From the NCBI GenBank assembly GCA_046533895.1, contig JAWDOK010000001.1:186001-250000 (forward strand): a stretch of 64,000 nt of DNA, given 5' to 3'. Below are positions 47,841 to 57,768 of the stretch, one piece after another; positions within the stretch are counted from its first letter, which is position 1; each line of letters begins with the position of its first letter. A model generated the notes under the pieces. The model did no database searches and was not told the origin of the DNA. It was given only the letters and a program-made list of their open reading frames with translations. Origin of the DNA: Acidianus hospitalis. GTDB lineage: Archaea; Thermoproteota; Thermoprotei_A; Sulfolobales; Sulfolobaceae. The translations under genes were made by a program, and so were the position numbers.

Positions 47841-48626
47841 TTAAATTAACAATGACAGGTTTTCTACAACAATTTTTGGTTTTATACTACTTTTCTCTAT
47901 GTCTTCCTTTCTTGATATTCCGGTTAAAACTAATACAGTATCTGCTCCTATATCGTTACCCATCTTTATGTCAGTCTCCAGCTGATCTCCAATAACTAAA
48001 ACTTTTGATAGATCCTTTATTCCAGTTAATTCCATTGCAACTTGTATTATCCACTTATTTGGCTTTCCTGCGATAAAATCAGGTTCTCTCTTGAGGGCAT
48101 AAATTATGGAAGAAGCAAGAGCTCCTGCTCCAAGCTTCAATCCGTCCTTTGAGGGCCATAATCTATCCATATTAGTTACTATGAACATTGATCCTCTAGC
48201 TACGCATCTCATTCCCGTTGATAACTTATCGTAAGTCACTAGCCTATCTAAACCTAAAACCACCGCGTCAGGATTATTTTCCTCAACTTCTTCGGTCGAT
48301 AGAACTCTAAAGTTAAAGTTCTTCATTTCCTCAACAAGGCCTTCTTCTCCTATTACGTAGACACTTTTAACTTTTGTATTTCTCTTCATATAGATAGCGG
48401 CGGAAAGGCCACTAGTTATTATATCGTTAGGAGTTATCTCTAATCCTAAGTAGTTTAGTTGCCTAGATAAAAGTACTCTGCTGAAGCCCGAATTGTTCGT
48501 AACAAGAATTATCTTTTTGCCTTCTTCTTTTAATTTTCTAATAGCGAAAATATTTTCCCAAATTGGTTCTCCTTCTCTAACTATAACACCATCAACGTCG
48601 GAGATTATTAAATCATAGTCCAACAC
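47841..48626 (-). CDS. HAD-superfamily phosphatase (NagD-like, class IIA)
   Basis: The 261-residue HAD hydrolase has nucleophile DVDGV (D10, D12), the TNNSG motif and the IGDQLETDIKMG metal-binding end. The cap type fits NagD/p-nitrophenyl phosphatase. Likely acts on small phosphorylated metabolites. It is in an operon with the small gene at 48613, overlapping by 14 bases. Confidence 0.9.
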   Translation of the reverse strand: MLDYDLIISDVDGVIVREGEPIWENIFAIRKLKEEGKKIILVTNNSGFSRVLLSRQLNYLGLEITPNDIITSGLSAAIYMKRNTKVKSVYVIGEEGLVEEMKNFNFRVLSTEEVEENNPDAVVLGLDRLVTYDKLSTGMRCVARGSMFIVTNMDRLWPSKDGLKLGAGALASSIIYALKREPDFIAGKPNKWIIQVAMELTGIKDLSKVLVIGDQLETDIKMGNDIGADTVLVLTGISRKEDIEKSSIKPKIVVENLSLLI

Positions 48627-48885
48627 TTTTTAACTCCTCCAATTTTTTCTTTATTTTTTCATTAATATCTTCACCCTCGAATACAAAACCGAAAAGGCCG
48701 AAAGGTCTATAAAGTGATTCCTCGCAGTCCCATTTCCCTGGATAAGCGGGCATTATTTTGAAATAATTATTAAAAACGAATAATAAGTACGTTTTACCTT
48801 CTTTATCTTCAATTACATAAAGATCGCAATCAGACAAAGTATTGTGCACTAGTTTATTTACTCCTAACTTTTCTTTGTCAATCAA
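48613..48885 (-). CDS. Hypothetical protein upstream of HAD phosphatase
   Basis: The 90-residue soluble protein is not recognised. It has NTLSDCDLYVIEDKEGKTY and a hydrophobic core with FGLFGFVFEG. Its 3' end overlaps the HAD gene by 14 bases, so cotranslation is likely. The start ATG 48885 is 29 bases from the divergent DUF2070 gene. Confidence 0.6.
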   Translation of the reverse strand: MIDKEKLGVNKLVHNTLSDCDLYVIEDKEGKTYLLFVFNNYFKIMPAYPGKWDCEESLYRPFGLFGFVFEGEDINEKIKKKLEELKSVGL

Positions 48886-48914
48886 TTTATTATCCCCTCG
48901 CCAATCTATTAATC

Positions 48915-50498
48915 GTGGATTCTGAAAAACTTACTAGGAAATATTATTCTAAGCTAATATCTTTGCCTAACGCTAGAATCCTATTATCTATAGATGTTAT
49001 TGAAGGTGCAATAATAGCCTTTAGAGGTTTAGAAATAGGAATTTTATTCTTTTACTCTTTCCTAATATATTCGGTTTCTCTTCTAGCTATTCTAGGCAAA
49101 AGGATTAGGACAACGCTTACTTTAATTTCAATATTTTCTGCAGTATATTTGATTTTATCACTATTTCCTATTCCTTATGTCTTCATTTTTGGTACTTTTA
49201 TCCCTCTGGTGAATTATTCCCTTTTAGTTGATTATAATGAAAAAATCTCAGTTACGTTAGCTTCAATAGCCTCTTTAATACCATCAATAATATTAGCAGA
49301 CCTGACCATACTTGGGATAGTTTACGTTATTGCAGTAGGAGTTTCGTCTTATATTTACGTAGCTTTAATTAATAGAAAAGGGAATAAAATAGTTGGCATA
49401 TCCTCTCTAAAGATAGTTAGGCCTTTTTTAAGAGCATTAAATTATAATAAGAGCACGGAACTTGAAGAGTTTTTAGATAAAATATCAATACCAAATATGC
49501 TTAATATTCTTACTGTAAAAATAAATGAGACATATTTAATACTTCCCCAAATCCACTTTGGAATGTATGGAGAAATAGGAAGTTCAAAGTTTCCATATCA
49601 CGTTGAGGAAGTTATTCCTAATTCTTTTGTCTTCCATGGTCCAGGTAGTCACGAGATAGATCTTACTTCAAGTAAGGAATCAAAAAGAATAGCACAAGAG
49701 ATACTTAATACCCGTTTTGAAAAGGCAAATTTTACCGGAATTACTCAGGAAATGCTAGGAGATTTCAAGATAACTACTTTGAATTTTGACAAATTCACGC
49801 TATCATTTGTTGAAAGGCCATTGAAAGGTATAGACGATTTGCCAGGAGCATTATGGAGGGATATGATTTCTACTAATAATTTTCTAGTCGATTGTCATAA
49901 CGAAACCTTAATAGACGAAATAGGGAGGAAAGAATATGTTACTCTTAAGAATTTTATTTACAGTAAGGAAAGATATTTGGGTAATAGGAAACTTAAAATA
50001 GGTTATGCAGAAGGCGAAGTAAACTGCGAAGGTCTTTGCAAGAATAAGGTAAGAGTCTTATCTTTTTATTCTCCTGAGGAGGATAAGAAAGTCTCAATAA
50101 TTTACTTATATGCAAATAATGCTTGCCATGGGCTAAGAGAAAAAATAGAGCAAAATTTATCTGATTTGACTAACGCAATCTTGGTTACTCCAGATGATCA
50201 TTCTTGTACTGCGATGAGCTTTGGTAACCTTTATCAACCGGCTACATTATGTGAACAATTAATTATTTCGTCCAGAGAGCTTGTGAAAGAAAGTTTAGAA
50301 AAAATGGAGGACGTAAAGAACATAGAATATGGAATTCTAAAAGTTAAGACAAGGGTAATAGGCAAAGTAGTTTCGTCTATGGTAGATGGATTGGAAAAAG
50401 TCGGAGGCTTTGCAATGAAAACTTTCTGGATACCTATAATCCTTCCATATGTAATACTAGTTGTTTTCTTATTTATTCATGAGATTTTCAAAATCTAG
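48915..50498 (+). CDS. DUF2070 family membrane protein
   Basis: The 527-residue archaeal DUF2070 protein has about six N-terminal membrane segments (25-150), a large soluble part with HGPGSH, VDCHNE and TPDDHSCTA, and a last membrane helix (about 505-522). The conserved His/Asp clusters suggest a metal-dependent activity, but the family is uncharacterised. Start GTG 48915. The end overlaps the convergent geranylgeranyl reductase gene by 30 bases. Confidence 0.88.
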   Translation: MDSEKLTRKYYSKLISLPNARILLSIDVIEGAIIAFRGLEIGILFFYSFLIYSVSLLAILGKRIRTTLTLISIFSAVYLILSLFPIPYVFIFGTFIPLVNYSLLVDYNEKISVTLASIASLIPSIILADLTILGIVYVIAVGVSSYIYVALINRKGNKIVGISSLKIVRPFLRALNYNKSTELEEFLDKISIPNMLNILTVKINETYLILPQIHFGMYGEIGSSKFPYHVEEVIPNSFVFHGPGSHEIDLTSSKESKRIAQEILNTRFEKANFTGITQEMLGDFKITTLNFDKFTLSFVERPLKGIDDLPGALWRDMISTNNFLVDCHNETLIDEIGRKEYVTLKNFIYSKERYLGNRKLKIGYAEGEVNCEGLCKNKVRVLSFYSPEEDKKVSIIYLYANNACHGLREKIEQNLSDLTNAILVTPDDHSCTAMSFGNLYQPATLCEQLIISSRELVKESLEKMEDVKNIEYGILKVKTRVIGKVVSSMVDGLEKVGGFAMKTFWIPIILPYVILVVFLFIHEIFKI

Positions 50499-51827
50499 CA
50501 ACAATTTATTAACTTCGCTCTTCCATTGTTCTAAATTATTAGGATCACTTGGGTATTCTCTATATAAGTCTTTAGCTTTCTTCATGTATTCTGCTACAAC
50601 CTTTAATTTCATTAAAAGTGAAGGTCTACCTAGTCCAGCTATTATCCTCATTGCTTTTTCTGCTACTGATAATTGCAAATCGCCTTTTGCACTAGCTTCA
50701 AGTAAGTCCTCTTCCTTGATTACCTTTTTCCTCATGCCGTAATTTATATCGTCATCTGAAAGCTTTTGTAGAAATCTTCTAAATAATTCCAAACTTGCTT
50801 GTTTTGCACCATATCTTTCAATATAGCATAAATTAGCAGACCATAATGTCTTTGCAGAGAAATCTCCTACTTCGAAGGCATTAAGTATAGCTTTTGCTGC
50901 GCAATATCCAGAAATCATTGCCGAACCTTTTCCTCCTCCGTGTACAGGATTTGCTGTAAATGCTGAATCTCCTACAACTAAAATTCCGTTCCAGGCTAAA
51001 GTACTTATAGGCCTCCTAGTAGGAACTAAAGCTCCACCTTTAACTATTAATCTATTTCTATCAACATCACTACCAAATTCATTTAAGTATTTGTCATAAA
51101 ACGTGTAAATACTAGGATAGCCCATTCCTCCTTGAATTCCTAGACCTATGTTAACTTTGTTCTTTCCTTTAGGGAAATACCACCAGTACCCTCCTGGAGA
51201 AGCTTTTTGATTAACGAAAATCTTGAGATATTGTGGCTCATCTATATCGTCCTTTGTGTAGGCTACTTCTCTATAAGCTATGTCTGCATCCTTATCGTCT
51301 AAATTTTCAGTAACCGGTAAACCTTGAGGTAGCTTGCTCCTAAAACTCATTGAATATCCAGTAGCTTCTACCACAACTTTAGCTCTAACCTCAATTTGCT
51401 GATTATGTCTCCTATCAAAAAGGATGGCTCCCTTTACGAATCCGTCTTCGAATATTGGCTTCATTGCTGTGGTCATGTCTAAAACTTCTACTCCTCTATT
51501 TGACGCCTCCTTTAATAGTCTCTGAGTATATGCTGGAGCATTTATTTCAAATCCTTCTCCTTTTACTGTCCACTCAGTTTTCATATCTGGGCTGTAAAGT
51601 TTTATTCCCTCTATTTTTTGTTCTAATTGTTCTCCTTCTGGATATGGCATTCCTAGGTTATCAAAGTGCTCCTTACTTACTGCATCTCCGCAAGGTTTAT
51701 CTCCAATTCTATTCCAAGGCTTGCTGTCTATTAAAAGAACTTTCAATCCATGATTTGCTAAGTGCCATGCAGTTGTGGCTCCTGCGAATCCACCGCCTAT
51801 AATTAATACGTCATAATTATTTTTCAA
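50469..51827 (-). CDS. Geranylgeranyl reductase (archaeal lipid saturation)
   Basis: The 452-residue FAD enzyme reduces the double bonds of the isoprenoid chains of archaeal lipids. FAD motif GGGFAG (11-16), PCGDAV (Cys 46) and YWWYFPKG of the reductase family are seen, and size agrees with the characterised Sulfolobus enzyme. A GGPP-type prenyl synthase and a second reductase-like gene are within 6 kb. Confidence 0.93.
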   Translation of the reverse strand: MKNNYDVLIIGGGFAGATTAWHLANHGLKVLLIDSKPWNRIGDKPCGDAVSKEHFDNLGMPYPEGEQLEQKIEGIKLYSPDMKTEWTVKGEGFEINAPAYTQRLLKEASNRGVEVLDMTTAMKPIFEDGFVKGAILFDRRHNQQIEVRAKVVVEATGYSMSFRSKLPQGLPVTENLDDKDADIAYREVAYTKDDIDEPQYLKIFVNQKASPGGYWWYFPKGKNKVNIGLGIQGGMGYPSIYTFYDKYLNEFGSDVDRNRLIVKGGALVPTRRPISTLAWNGILVVGDSAFTANPVHGGGKGSAMISGYCAAKAILNAFEVGDFSAKTLWSANLCYIERYGAKQASLELFRRFLQKLSDDDINYGMRKKVIKEEDLLEASAKGDLQLSVAEKAMRIIAGLGRPSLLMKLKVVAEYMKKAKDLYREYPSDPNNLEQWKSEVNKLLLDFENLMNK

Positions 51828-51866
51828 AAAGATCCCGAGGTTTACTATCTTTAAAGGGATAAAAAA

Positions 51867-52244
51867 TTACTTACAATAATCTCTTAGCATGTTAGCCTTC
51901 ATTGACGTTGGGAGAATATCCAAAATTTTTCTCATATTATATTTATTTTCATCACTGCAGTAAGTTATGAATCCCTTATAATTATATTGCTGAATCTTCT
52001 TTATCATTTTATCGACCTCGTTAGGTTTCCAAGTAAAGATTTCTAAACCTAAGTCAAGGTTATCTAATATTGCCTCTCTAGCGTTAGCAAAAAAGTTCCA
52101 ATACTCTGAATTAGAAATTACGTTAACTACAATCTTTTTTCCACCAAGGAGTCTTACATCTTTAAACATTTTTCTAAAAGTTTCAGTTAATTCCTCATCT
52201 TTTACATAGATTAGGGCAATTATTGGTCTATAGTCTGGTTGCAT
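51867..52244 (-). CDS. Hypothetical protein
   Basis: The 125-residue soluble protein is not recognised. It has a Rossmann-like alternation (IIALIYVKDEEL, KKIVVNVISN, YKGFITYCSDEN) but no clear motif. Box gttaatattaatg about 27 bases upstream of ATG 52244 supports the start. Divergent from the small gene at 52349. Confidence 0.6.
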   Translation of the reverse strand: MQPDYRPIIALIYVKDEELTETFRKMFKDVRLLGGKKIVVNVISNSEYWNFFANAREAILDNLDLGLEIFTWKPNEVDKMIKKIQQYNYKGFITYCSDENKYNMRKILDILPTSMKANMLRDYCK

Positions 52245-52348
52245 GAAATTAAACTCTCCTTGAAGTTAATATTAATGACTGAAAAGCAGGCAGTTATACT
52301 GAATATTATCTTATTTACCTTATATCTTCTCCTAGGAAGATATATAAT

Positions 52349-52591
52349 ATGATAGTAGAGGTTATTTACAATAATATTACCACAGAAATGTTGGAAATAA
52401 TAAGAAAGATAAGGAGAAAAGCTCTAGCCTCTGAAATAATATTTTATAAAGGAAAAAAGAACGTTATCATAGCTGACAACATGAAAATTTGGGAAGAGAG
52501 CGACAAAAGTAAAGATCCATTAGAAGAAATTTATGACGCAAAAATTATAGAACTTGTTAAGCAAATTGGTAAGTTGCCTTCAGTTTATTGA
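52349..52591 (+). CDS. Small hypothetical protein
   Basis: The 80-residue protein is not recognised; basic in the first half (EIIRKIRRKALASEII), acidic after. A cttatatctt box about 26 bases before ATG 52349 supports it as a leaderless gene. The end overlaps the convergent phosphoesterase gene by seven bases. Confidence 0.6.
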   Translation: MIVEVIYNNITTEMLEIIRKIRRKALASEIIFYKGKKNVIIADNMKIWEESDKSKDPLEEIYDAKIIELVKQIGKLPSVY

Positions 52592-53123
52592 GATAATGAT
52601 CTTAAATAATGATTGGAATCAGTTATTACAAGGTATCCTCTAGCTTCAGGAGGAAATTCCCTAGTTATTCCACCAACGTAAATAACTCTAGCAAGCTTAT
52701 CCATCTCCAACCTTTTATATTGTCCAACTATTATCCAATCCCAAGGTCCTGCTCCAACGCTTCTCCTAAGTTGGTCTATATCACCTTGATGTCCATGTAA
52801 AATGTAATATTTAACTGAAGAAACGTCTGCAATATACATAGTTGTTCCAATTATTTCTTCCCTATATCTAGGCTCTGCCATTATGCATTTAATTGCGTGA
52901 GGATCCATATCACCTTGAACATATATTATTTGAGCCCAAGGTGCAATACTTCTTATTACATAAAGTACATCTATAACTCTAGGGCATTCGTAATCCCAAT
53001 AACATTGTGTGGTATCTCCATCTAAGACTATTGTTTCTGGCTCTTCTTTCTTTATGATAGAAGACAAAGTGCTCTCTATATGTGGTTCTGGGAACCTTAT
53101 ATTACTCATGACTAGGATTTTCA

Positions 53124-53127
<4 letters not shown>
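52585..53127 (-). CDS. Calcineurin-like metallophosphoesterase (YfcE/MJ0936-type)
   Basis: The 180-residue protein has the metal-binding VLDGDT, VQGDMDPH and ILHGHQGD motifs of the metallophosphoesterase fold. The first block, normally DxH, reads SNIRFPEPH, so the usual Asp is missing. It may be altered in activity or metal use. The start overlaps the isoaspartyl peptidase stop (ATGA). Confidence 0.82.
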
Positions 53128-53939
<812 letters not shown>

Positions 53940-53996
53940 AAGGAAATATTGGCATTAGATATTTTTATCTTTACAACTCTATACTTCTGAAGTAAA

Positions 53997-54497
53997 ATGA
54001 GAGAGCCAAGTACGTTACTAGTTTCGATAATATTAATTCTATTGCCGGTAATACCCGGTTTCCTCTTTAATTTTTATGCTTTCGTTGGTGCATCTATTGT
54101 AGGTTTAGCAATTGTAATGTATTATTTTACATCTAACTTACCTTGGAAAGGAGTAAAACAAGCAATAGTTGCAGTTTATTTCACTGGAGTATTTTCATTA
54201 GGTTTAGCATTAGGAGTATTTTTTGCCTTGCCTATAAAGCCCAGAGAATTTGCACTAGTAGCGTTAGTAGAGTCAATTCCATTCTTTATTAGCTTCGCAT
54301 ATTTAATGAAATTTATTCTAGCTAAGGCAATTAGTAAAGACGTATTAAAAGTAGGTAACGGCTACTTTGCTATGCTATTAGTTATAATAATAGGTGGTCT
54401 TATAGGAAGATTTTTGCATAACTTTTACGAGCTTATAATACTTTATTCAGGTTTTATTGCATTAGGCATTATAGCTTACTTGTATTTTAAAGAATAG
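53997..54497 (+). CDS. Small polytopic membrane protein
   Basis: The 166-residue protein is almost entirely hydrophobic, with five likely membrane segments (about 7-28, 30-48, 57-80, 88-112 and 122-163). Not recognised. It is followed after eight bases by the reductase-like gene, with an SD between them, so both may be one membrane-lipid unit. Confidence 0.7.
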   Translation: MREPSTLLVSIILILLPVIPGFLFNFYAFVGASIVGLAIVMYYFTSNLPWKGVKQAIVAVYFTGVFSLGLALGVFFALPIKPREFALVALVESIPFFISFAYLMKFILAKAISKDVLKVGNGYFAMLLVIIIGGLIGRFLHNFYELIILYSGFIALGIIAYLYFKE

Positions 54498-54502
54498 GTG
54501 AT
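54497..54502 (+). promoter_or_regulatory. Shine-Dalgarno of the GGR-like gene
   Basis: GGTGAT lies three bases before ATG 54506 and overlaps the stop of the preceding gene; it matches the archaeal anti-SD. Confidence 0.55.
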
Positions 54503-54505
54503 ATA

Positions 54506-55504
54506 ATGGAATTAGCAATAGTAGGAGGAGGGCCTGCAGGACTTTCGTTAGCTTACTTTCTAAGAGGAAGTAAGATAAATGCCACAGTTTATGAAGGTCT
54601 TTCAGACGTTGGTCTAAAACCTTGTGCATGGGGGGTTATGAAGGGAATTGAGGATTATCTTCCAATTCCTAAAGAAGCTATTATAAGTGAAATAAAAGGA
54701 TTTAGGATTTATCTTGATGGCAAACTTTTGTATGATATAAAAGGTAGGGAAATTTTAGGTTATATTGTTAATAAACCAAAATTTTTGAGAATTCTTGGAG
54801 AAAAAGTCGATCTAAGATTAAATTCTAAAGTAATCGAAAAAGATGGAAAAATCCTAGTAAATGATAAGGAAATTGAAGCTGACAAAGTAATTTACGCTAA
54901 TGGACATTATTCTTTTAAAGGAGAATATGCGATTCCTGCAATACAATATATTACTGATTATAAAATAGATCCAGAAATTGTAGAAATGTATTTCTTTTCA
55001 GACCTTTTAGGCTATGGCTGGGTTTTTCCTGAAGAAGATGGCTCAAAAATAGGCATTGGTGGTTATGCAGATGTAAACTTCCTTAAAGAAAGGTTAAAAA
55101 GTCTAGTTAAGGGCAAAATAAAAGCTTTCCAAGGAGCTAAAGTAGCAGATTATGGAGTAATAGAAGATAGGCTATCAAACGGTAATTATATAGGCGAAGC
55201 TTTAGGCACTGTCTATGCTGTAACTGGTGAAGGAATTAGGCCTTCAATAATATCAGCAAAGATAATGGCAGATTCTTTGCTAAATAATAAAGACTTTTCG
55301 AAGGAATTTAAGAAGAGCAAGCTTTATTGGAGTTTACAAATCCACGCTAAAGTTATAAAAGATTCTAAAAAGAAAGGAACTCAAAGTATTAAGGGATTAG
55401 AGAGAGTATTACTCAAGACTCCGCCAGAGCTTGTTCTTAAGTTTGCTTTAGGAGACTTTACAAAGATTGATTTATTAAAAATATTTGGAAGAATGATAAT
55501 ATGA
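54506..55504 (+). CDS. Geranylgeranyl reductase family flavoprotein
   Basis: The 332-residue paralogue of geranylgeranyl reductase has GGGPAG (8-13), KPCAWGV (equivalent to PCGDAV) and GYGWVFPEEDG. It is shorter than the lipid reductase at 50469. It may act on another polyprenyl chain, for example quinone side chains. Its stop overlaps the Lrp regulator start (ATGA). Confidence 0.87.
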   Translation: MELAIVGGGPAGLSLAYFLRGSKINATVYEGLSDVGLKPCAWGVMKGIEDYLPIPKEAIISEIKGFRIYLDGKLLYDIKGREILGYIVNKPKFLRILGEKVDLRLNSKVIEKDGKILVNDKEIEADKVIYANGHYSFKGEYAIPAIQYITDYKIDPEIVEMYFFSDLLGYGWVFPEEDGSKIGIGGYADVNFLKERLKSLVKGKIKAFQGAKVADYGVIEDRLSNGNYIGEALGTVYAVTGEGIRPSIISAKIMADSLLNNKDFSKEFKKSKLYWSLQIHAKVIKDSKKKGTQSIKGLERVLLKTPPELVLKFALGDFTKIDLLKIFGRMII

Positions 55505-55959
55505 GCGAACATTATTATTTAGACGACGTGGATAGGAAAATAATTTCAATACTTCAACAAGATTCTAGAATATCTTTCTCAAGATTAGCAAAAATGCTAA
55601 ATCTAAGCGAGTCCACAATACATATGAGAATAAAAAGACTTAGAGAAGCTGGAGTAATAAGGGGATTTTGCGTAGACGTAGATTTAGATAAAGTAGGGAT
55701 GAACGTACTTGCTTTTGTCTTACTAAAGGCTGATCCAAAAAAGTACGAAGATATTCTTAGAAAACTTGCAGAAATTAAGGAAGTCTTCGAGATATACGAT
55801 GTTACGGGAGAATATTACGCTTTACTTAAGGTAAGAGTCTCAGACAAGGAGGAATTAGCAAAAGTTCTGGATAAGATAGGCAATATGGAAGGAGTTACTT
55901 CAACTTATACAATGTTTGTGCTCAGAGTAATAAAAGAGAAGAAAAATGCATTTGAATGA
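55501..55959 (+). CDS. Lrp/AsnC family transcriptional regulator
   Basis: The 152-residue protein has an N-terminal winged helix-turn-helix (DRKIISILQQDSRISFSRLA to STIHMRIKRLREAG) and a C-terminal RAM ligand domain. It overlaps the reductase gene by four bases and so may regulate that operon. The end is antisense to the C/D sRNA region. Confidence 0.94.
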   Translation: MSEHYYLDDVDRKIISILQQDSRISFSRLAKMLNLSESTIHMRIKRLREAGVIRGFCVDVDLDKVGMNVLAFVLLKADPKKYEDILRKLAEIKEVFEIYDVTGEYYALLKVRVSDKEELAKVLDKIGNMEGVTSTYTMFVLRVIKEKKNAFE

Positions 55960-56010
55960 TCAGGGCGAGAGCTCCTCCTCACTATTCAGTCGGTTTGCTT
56001 ATTTCCTCAT
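55960..56010 (-). ncRNA. Box C/D guide sRNA candidate overlapping the ATP-grasp stop
   Basis: On the minus strand four boxes occur in order: C ATGAGGA (56010-56004), D' CTGA (55989-55986), C' GTGAGGA (55982-55976) and D CTGA (55963-55960). The D guide is ggagctctcgcc (12 bases) and the D' guide aataagcaaaccga. The C box contains the stop codon of the ATP-grasp gene, as occurs for other archaeal sRNAs at gene ends. C and C' each differ from RTGATGA by one base. Targets were not identified. Confidence 0.62.
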
Positions 56011-56888
56011 TTCTTAATTTTCTGTATCAAGTACTCAACAATATATTTTGCTGGGTTTATGTGAGTTGCTGAACTAAATCCTTTCCACAACGGGGCAGCA
56101 TTAACTTCGAGAATCTTTAATCCGCCTTCTAAATCTTCTACAATATCAATTCCGGCATAATCTAAACCGAGAACTTTTGTAGCCTTTAGGCTAAGTTCCT
56201 CTATCTCGCTGGAAGGTTTAAATACTTGAACTACAGCACCTTGTGCAACATTAGTTTTCCAACTACCTTGAGAAATCCTGTATATACTTCCTAGGAGTCT
56301 ATCTCCAACTACAAAAGCTCTTATATCTCTATCAGGCTTTTTAACGTACTTTTGAACGTAAACTGGCTGATTAACTGAAAGTATGGCCTTAGCTATCCTA
56401 AAGGCTATATCTGGATCACTGGCTCTAACAGAACCCAATCCAAGACTTCCTATTACTGGTTTAATAACAACTTCTCCCCATTTTTCTACTAACCTCATTA
56501 CTTCAAAAGGATCTTCTACCATTGCAGTAGGCGGTACTGGAACTCCTGCCCTTTTCAATTTCATTAAACTCTCGAACTTATCCCTAGCTAAAAGTACTGA
56601 CTGAGGATTATTAATGAAAACTACTCCGCTCTTTTCCATCTCGATTAGAATATCTATCCTTTTCGCCAACTGTTCTGTCGTGAGTAGGAATCCTAAATTC
56701 CTTATTATTCCGCCATCAAGGGAAATCTTTTTTCCAGCATATGTGAATTCTATTTCCTCGTCTATTATTCCATTAAGTTTTGACGGTCTAATATAATAAG
56801 CAGTATGACCTCTATCTCTTATTTCCACTAAAAGCTCTTTAGAAGGCTCAGTTACCTTCTGTGATTCGTGAATTACACCGATCTTTAT
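56007..56888 (-). CDS. ATP-grasp ligase (RimK/LysX/MptN-like)
   Basis: The ligase adds an amino acid, typically glutamate, to a carboxylate. Core: VVIKPVIGSLGLGS, YVQKYVKKPDRDIRAFVVG and the metal site KILEVNAAPLWKG. The conserved N-terminal strand KIGVIHESQKVTEPSKEL lies upstream of GTG 56828 in the same frame, but no ATG, GTG or TTG precedes it; the codon at the expected Met is ATA (56888-56886). Alternatively loss of one A after GTG 56898 would restore a start. A gene of about 293 residues is assumed; substrate unknown. Follows the prenyl synthase by 26 bases. Confidence 0.82.
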   Translation of the reverse strand: MKIGVIHESQKVTEPSKELLVEIRDRGHTAYYIRPSKLNGIIDEEIEFTYAGKKISLDGGIIRNLGFLLTTEQLAKRIDILIEMEKSGVVFINNPQSVLLARDKFESLMKLKRAGVPVPPTAMVEDPFEVMRLVEKWGEVVIKPVIGSLGLGSVRASDPDIAFRIAKAILSVNQPVYVQKYVKKPDRDIRAFVVGDRLLGSIYRISQGSWKTNVAQGAVVQVFKPSSEIEELSLKATKVLGLDYAGIDIVEDLEGGLKILEVNAAPLWKGFSSATHINPAKYIVEYLIQKIKK

Positions 56889-56914
56889 AAGCTTTCACCA
56901 AGTGAAAACCCAAT

Positions 56915-57763
56915 TTAAAACAATTTATTTTTTATTCCTGATTCTGCCAATAAACCCATTGTTAGAAAATCTGGTAATGCTATTATTAACTCGTTATATT
57001 CATTAAAGAATGGTATTGAGGATATGATTCTTAAATACTCACTTTTTAATTCTGCATATTTATTTGAAACAAAAGGATCAACCTTACCGTTAGTTAATTC
57101 AAATAGTTGTTTAGCACTTCCAACGAGTTTTTCAGGTTCTAATTTTACACAGTCAACGTAATCGTCTATAAGTTGATAAATAACACCTAGAACTCTTCCT
57201 GCCTCCAAAAGTTTATCCACTAATTCTTTTTTCCCAGAAGAGAAGGAAGCCAGCATGGCAGGAAGTTTAAATAAACTAGCAGTTTTTAATTCTATTGTCT
57301 TAAAATATTCTCTTTTATCTCCATACATGTCCTTCAGTGCTCCTATTGCAGTATCCTTCCAAAGTTCTATGCTTATATTCAATGCTTCCTTTCCATATGA
57401 AGAAATAATTTTTAAAGCTGTAGGAATAAGAAAATTAGATACGAATATTACTCTCCTATTTGTATAAACTGCCCAAGCAGAGGCCATTCCTCGCCTGGTC
57501 AAGTCATAATCTACAATGTCGTCCAAAGCCAAAGACGCAGAATGAAGTATTTCTGTAGCCAAAGCACCCTGGTATGCGTTTTTCTCTTCCCCGCCTAAAG
57601 CGTCGTTAAAAAGGAACACAAGAGTTCCTCTAAACCTTTTTCCATCTTTCATGATGTATTTGCTCATTTCCATAATTTCCCAATCCTTAACGTCATCGAC
57701 AAACTTTGTAACTAAGGAGTCAATGATTACCTTGCTCCTCTCCCAGAACTCTATTAAATCCAC
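56915..57763 (-). CDS. Polyprenyl synthetase (GGPP synthase type)
   Basis: The 282-residue trans-prenyltransferase has a first Asp-rich motif DDIVD (81-85) and second DDYVD. It makes the polyprenyl diphosphate for archaeal lipids or quinones; product length is not certain from sequence. At 282 residues it is a little short for the family. Last of the MTAP - unknown - prenyl synthase series, followed by the ATP-grasp gene. Confidence 0.9.
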   Translation of the reverse strand: MDLIEFWERSKVIIDSLVTKFVDDVKDWEIMEMSKYIMKDGKRFRGTLVFLFNDALGGEEKNAYQGALATEILHSASLALDDIVDYDLTRRGMASAWAVYTNRRVIFVSNFLIPTALKIISSYGKEALNISIELWKDTAIGALKDMYGDKREYFKTIELKTASLFKLPAMLASFSSGKKELVDKLLEAGRVLGVIYQLIDDYVDCVKLEPEKLVGSAKQLFELTNGKVDPFVSNKYAELKSEYLRIISSIPFFNEYNELIIALPDFLTMGLLAESGIKNKLF

Positions 57764-57768
57764 AGTTC

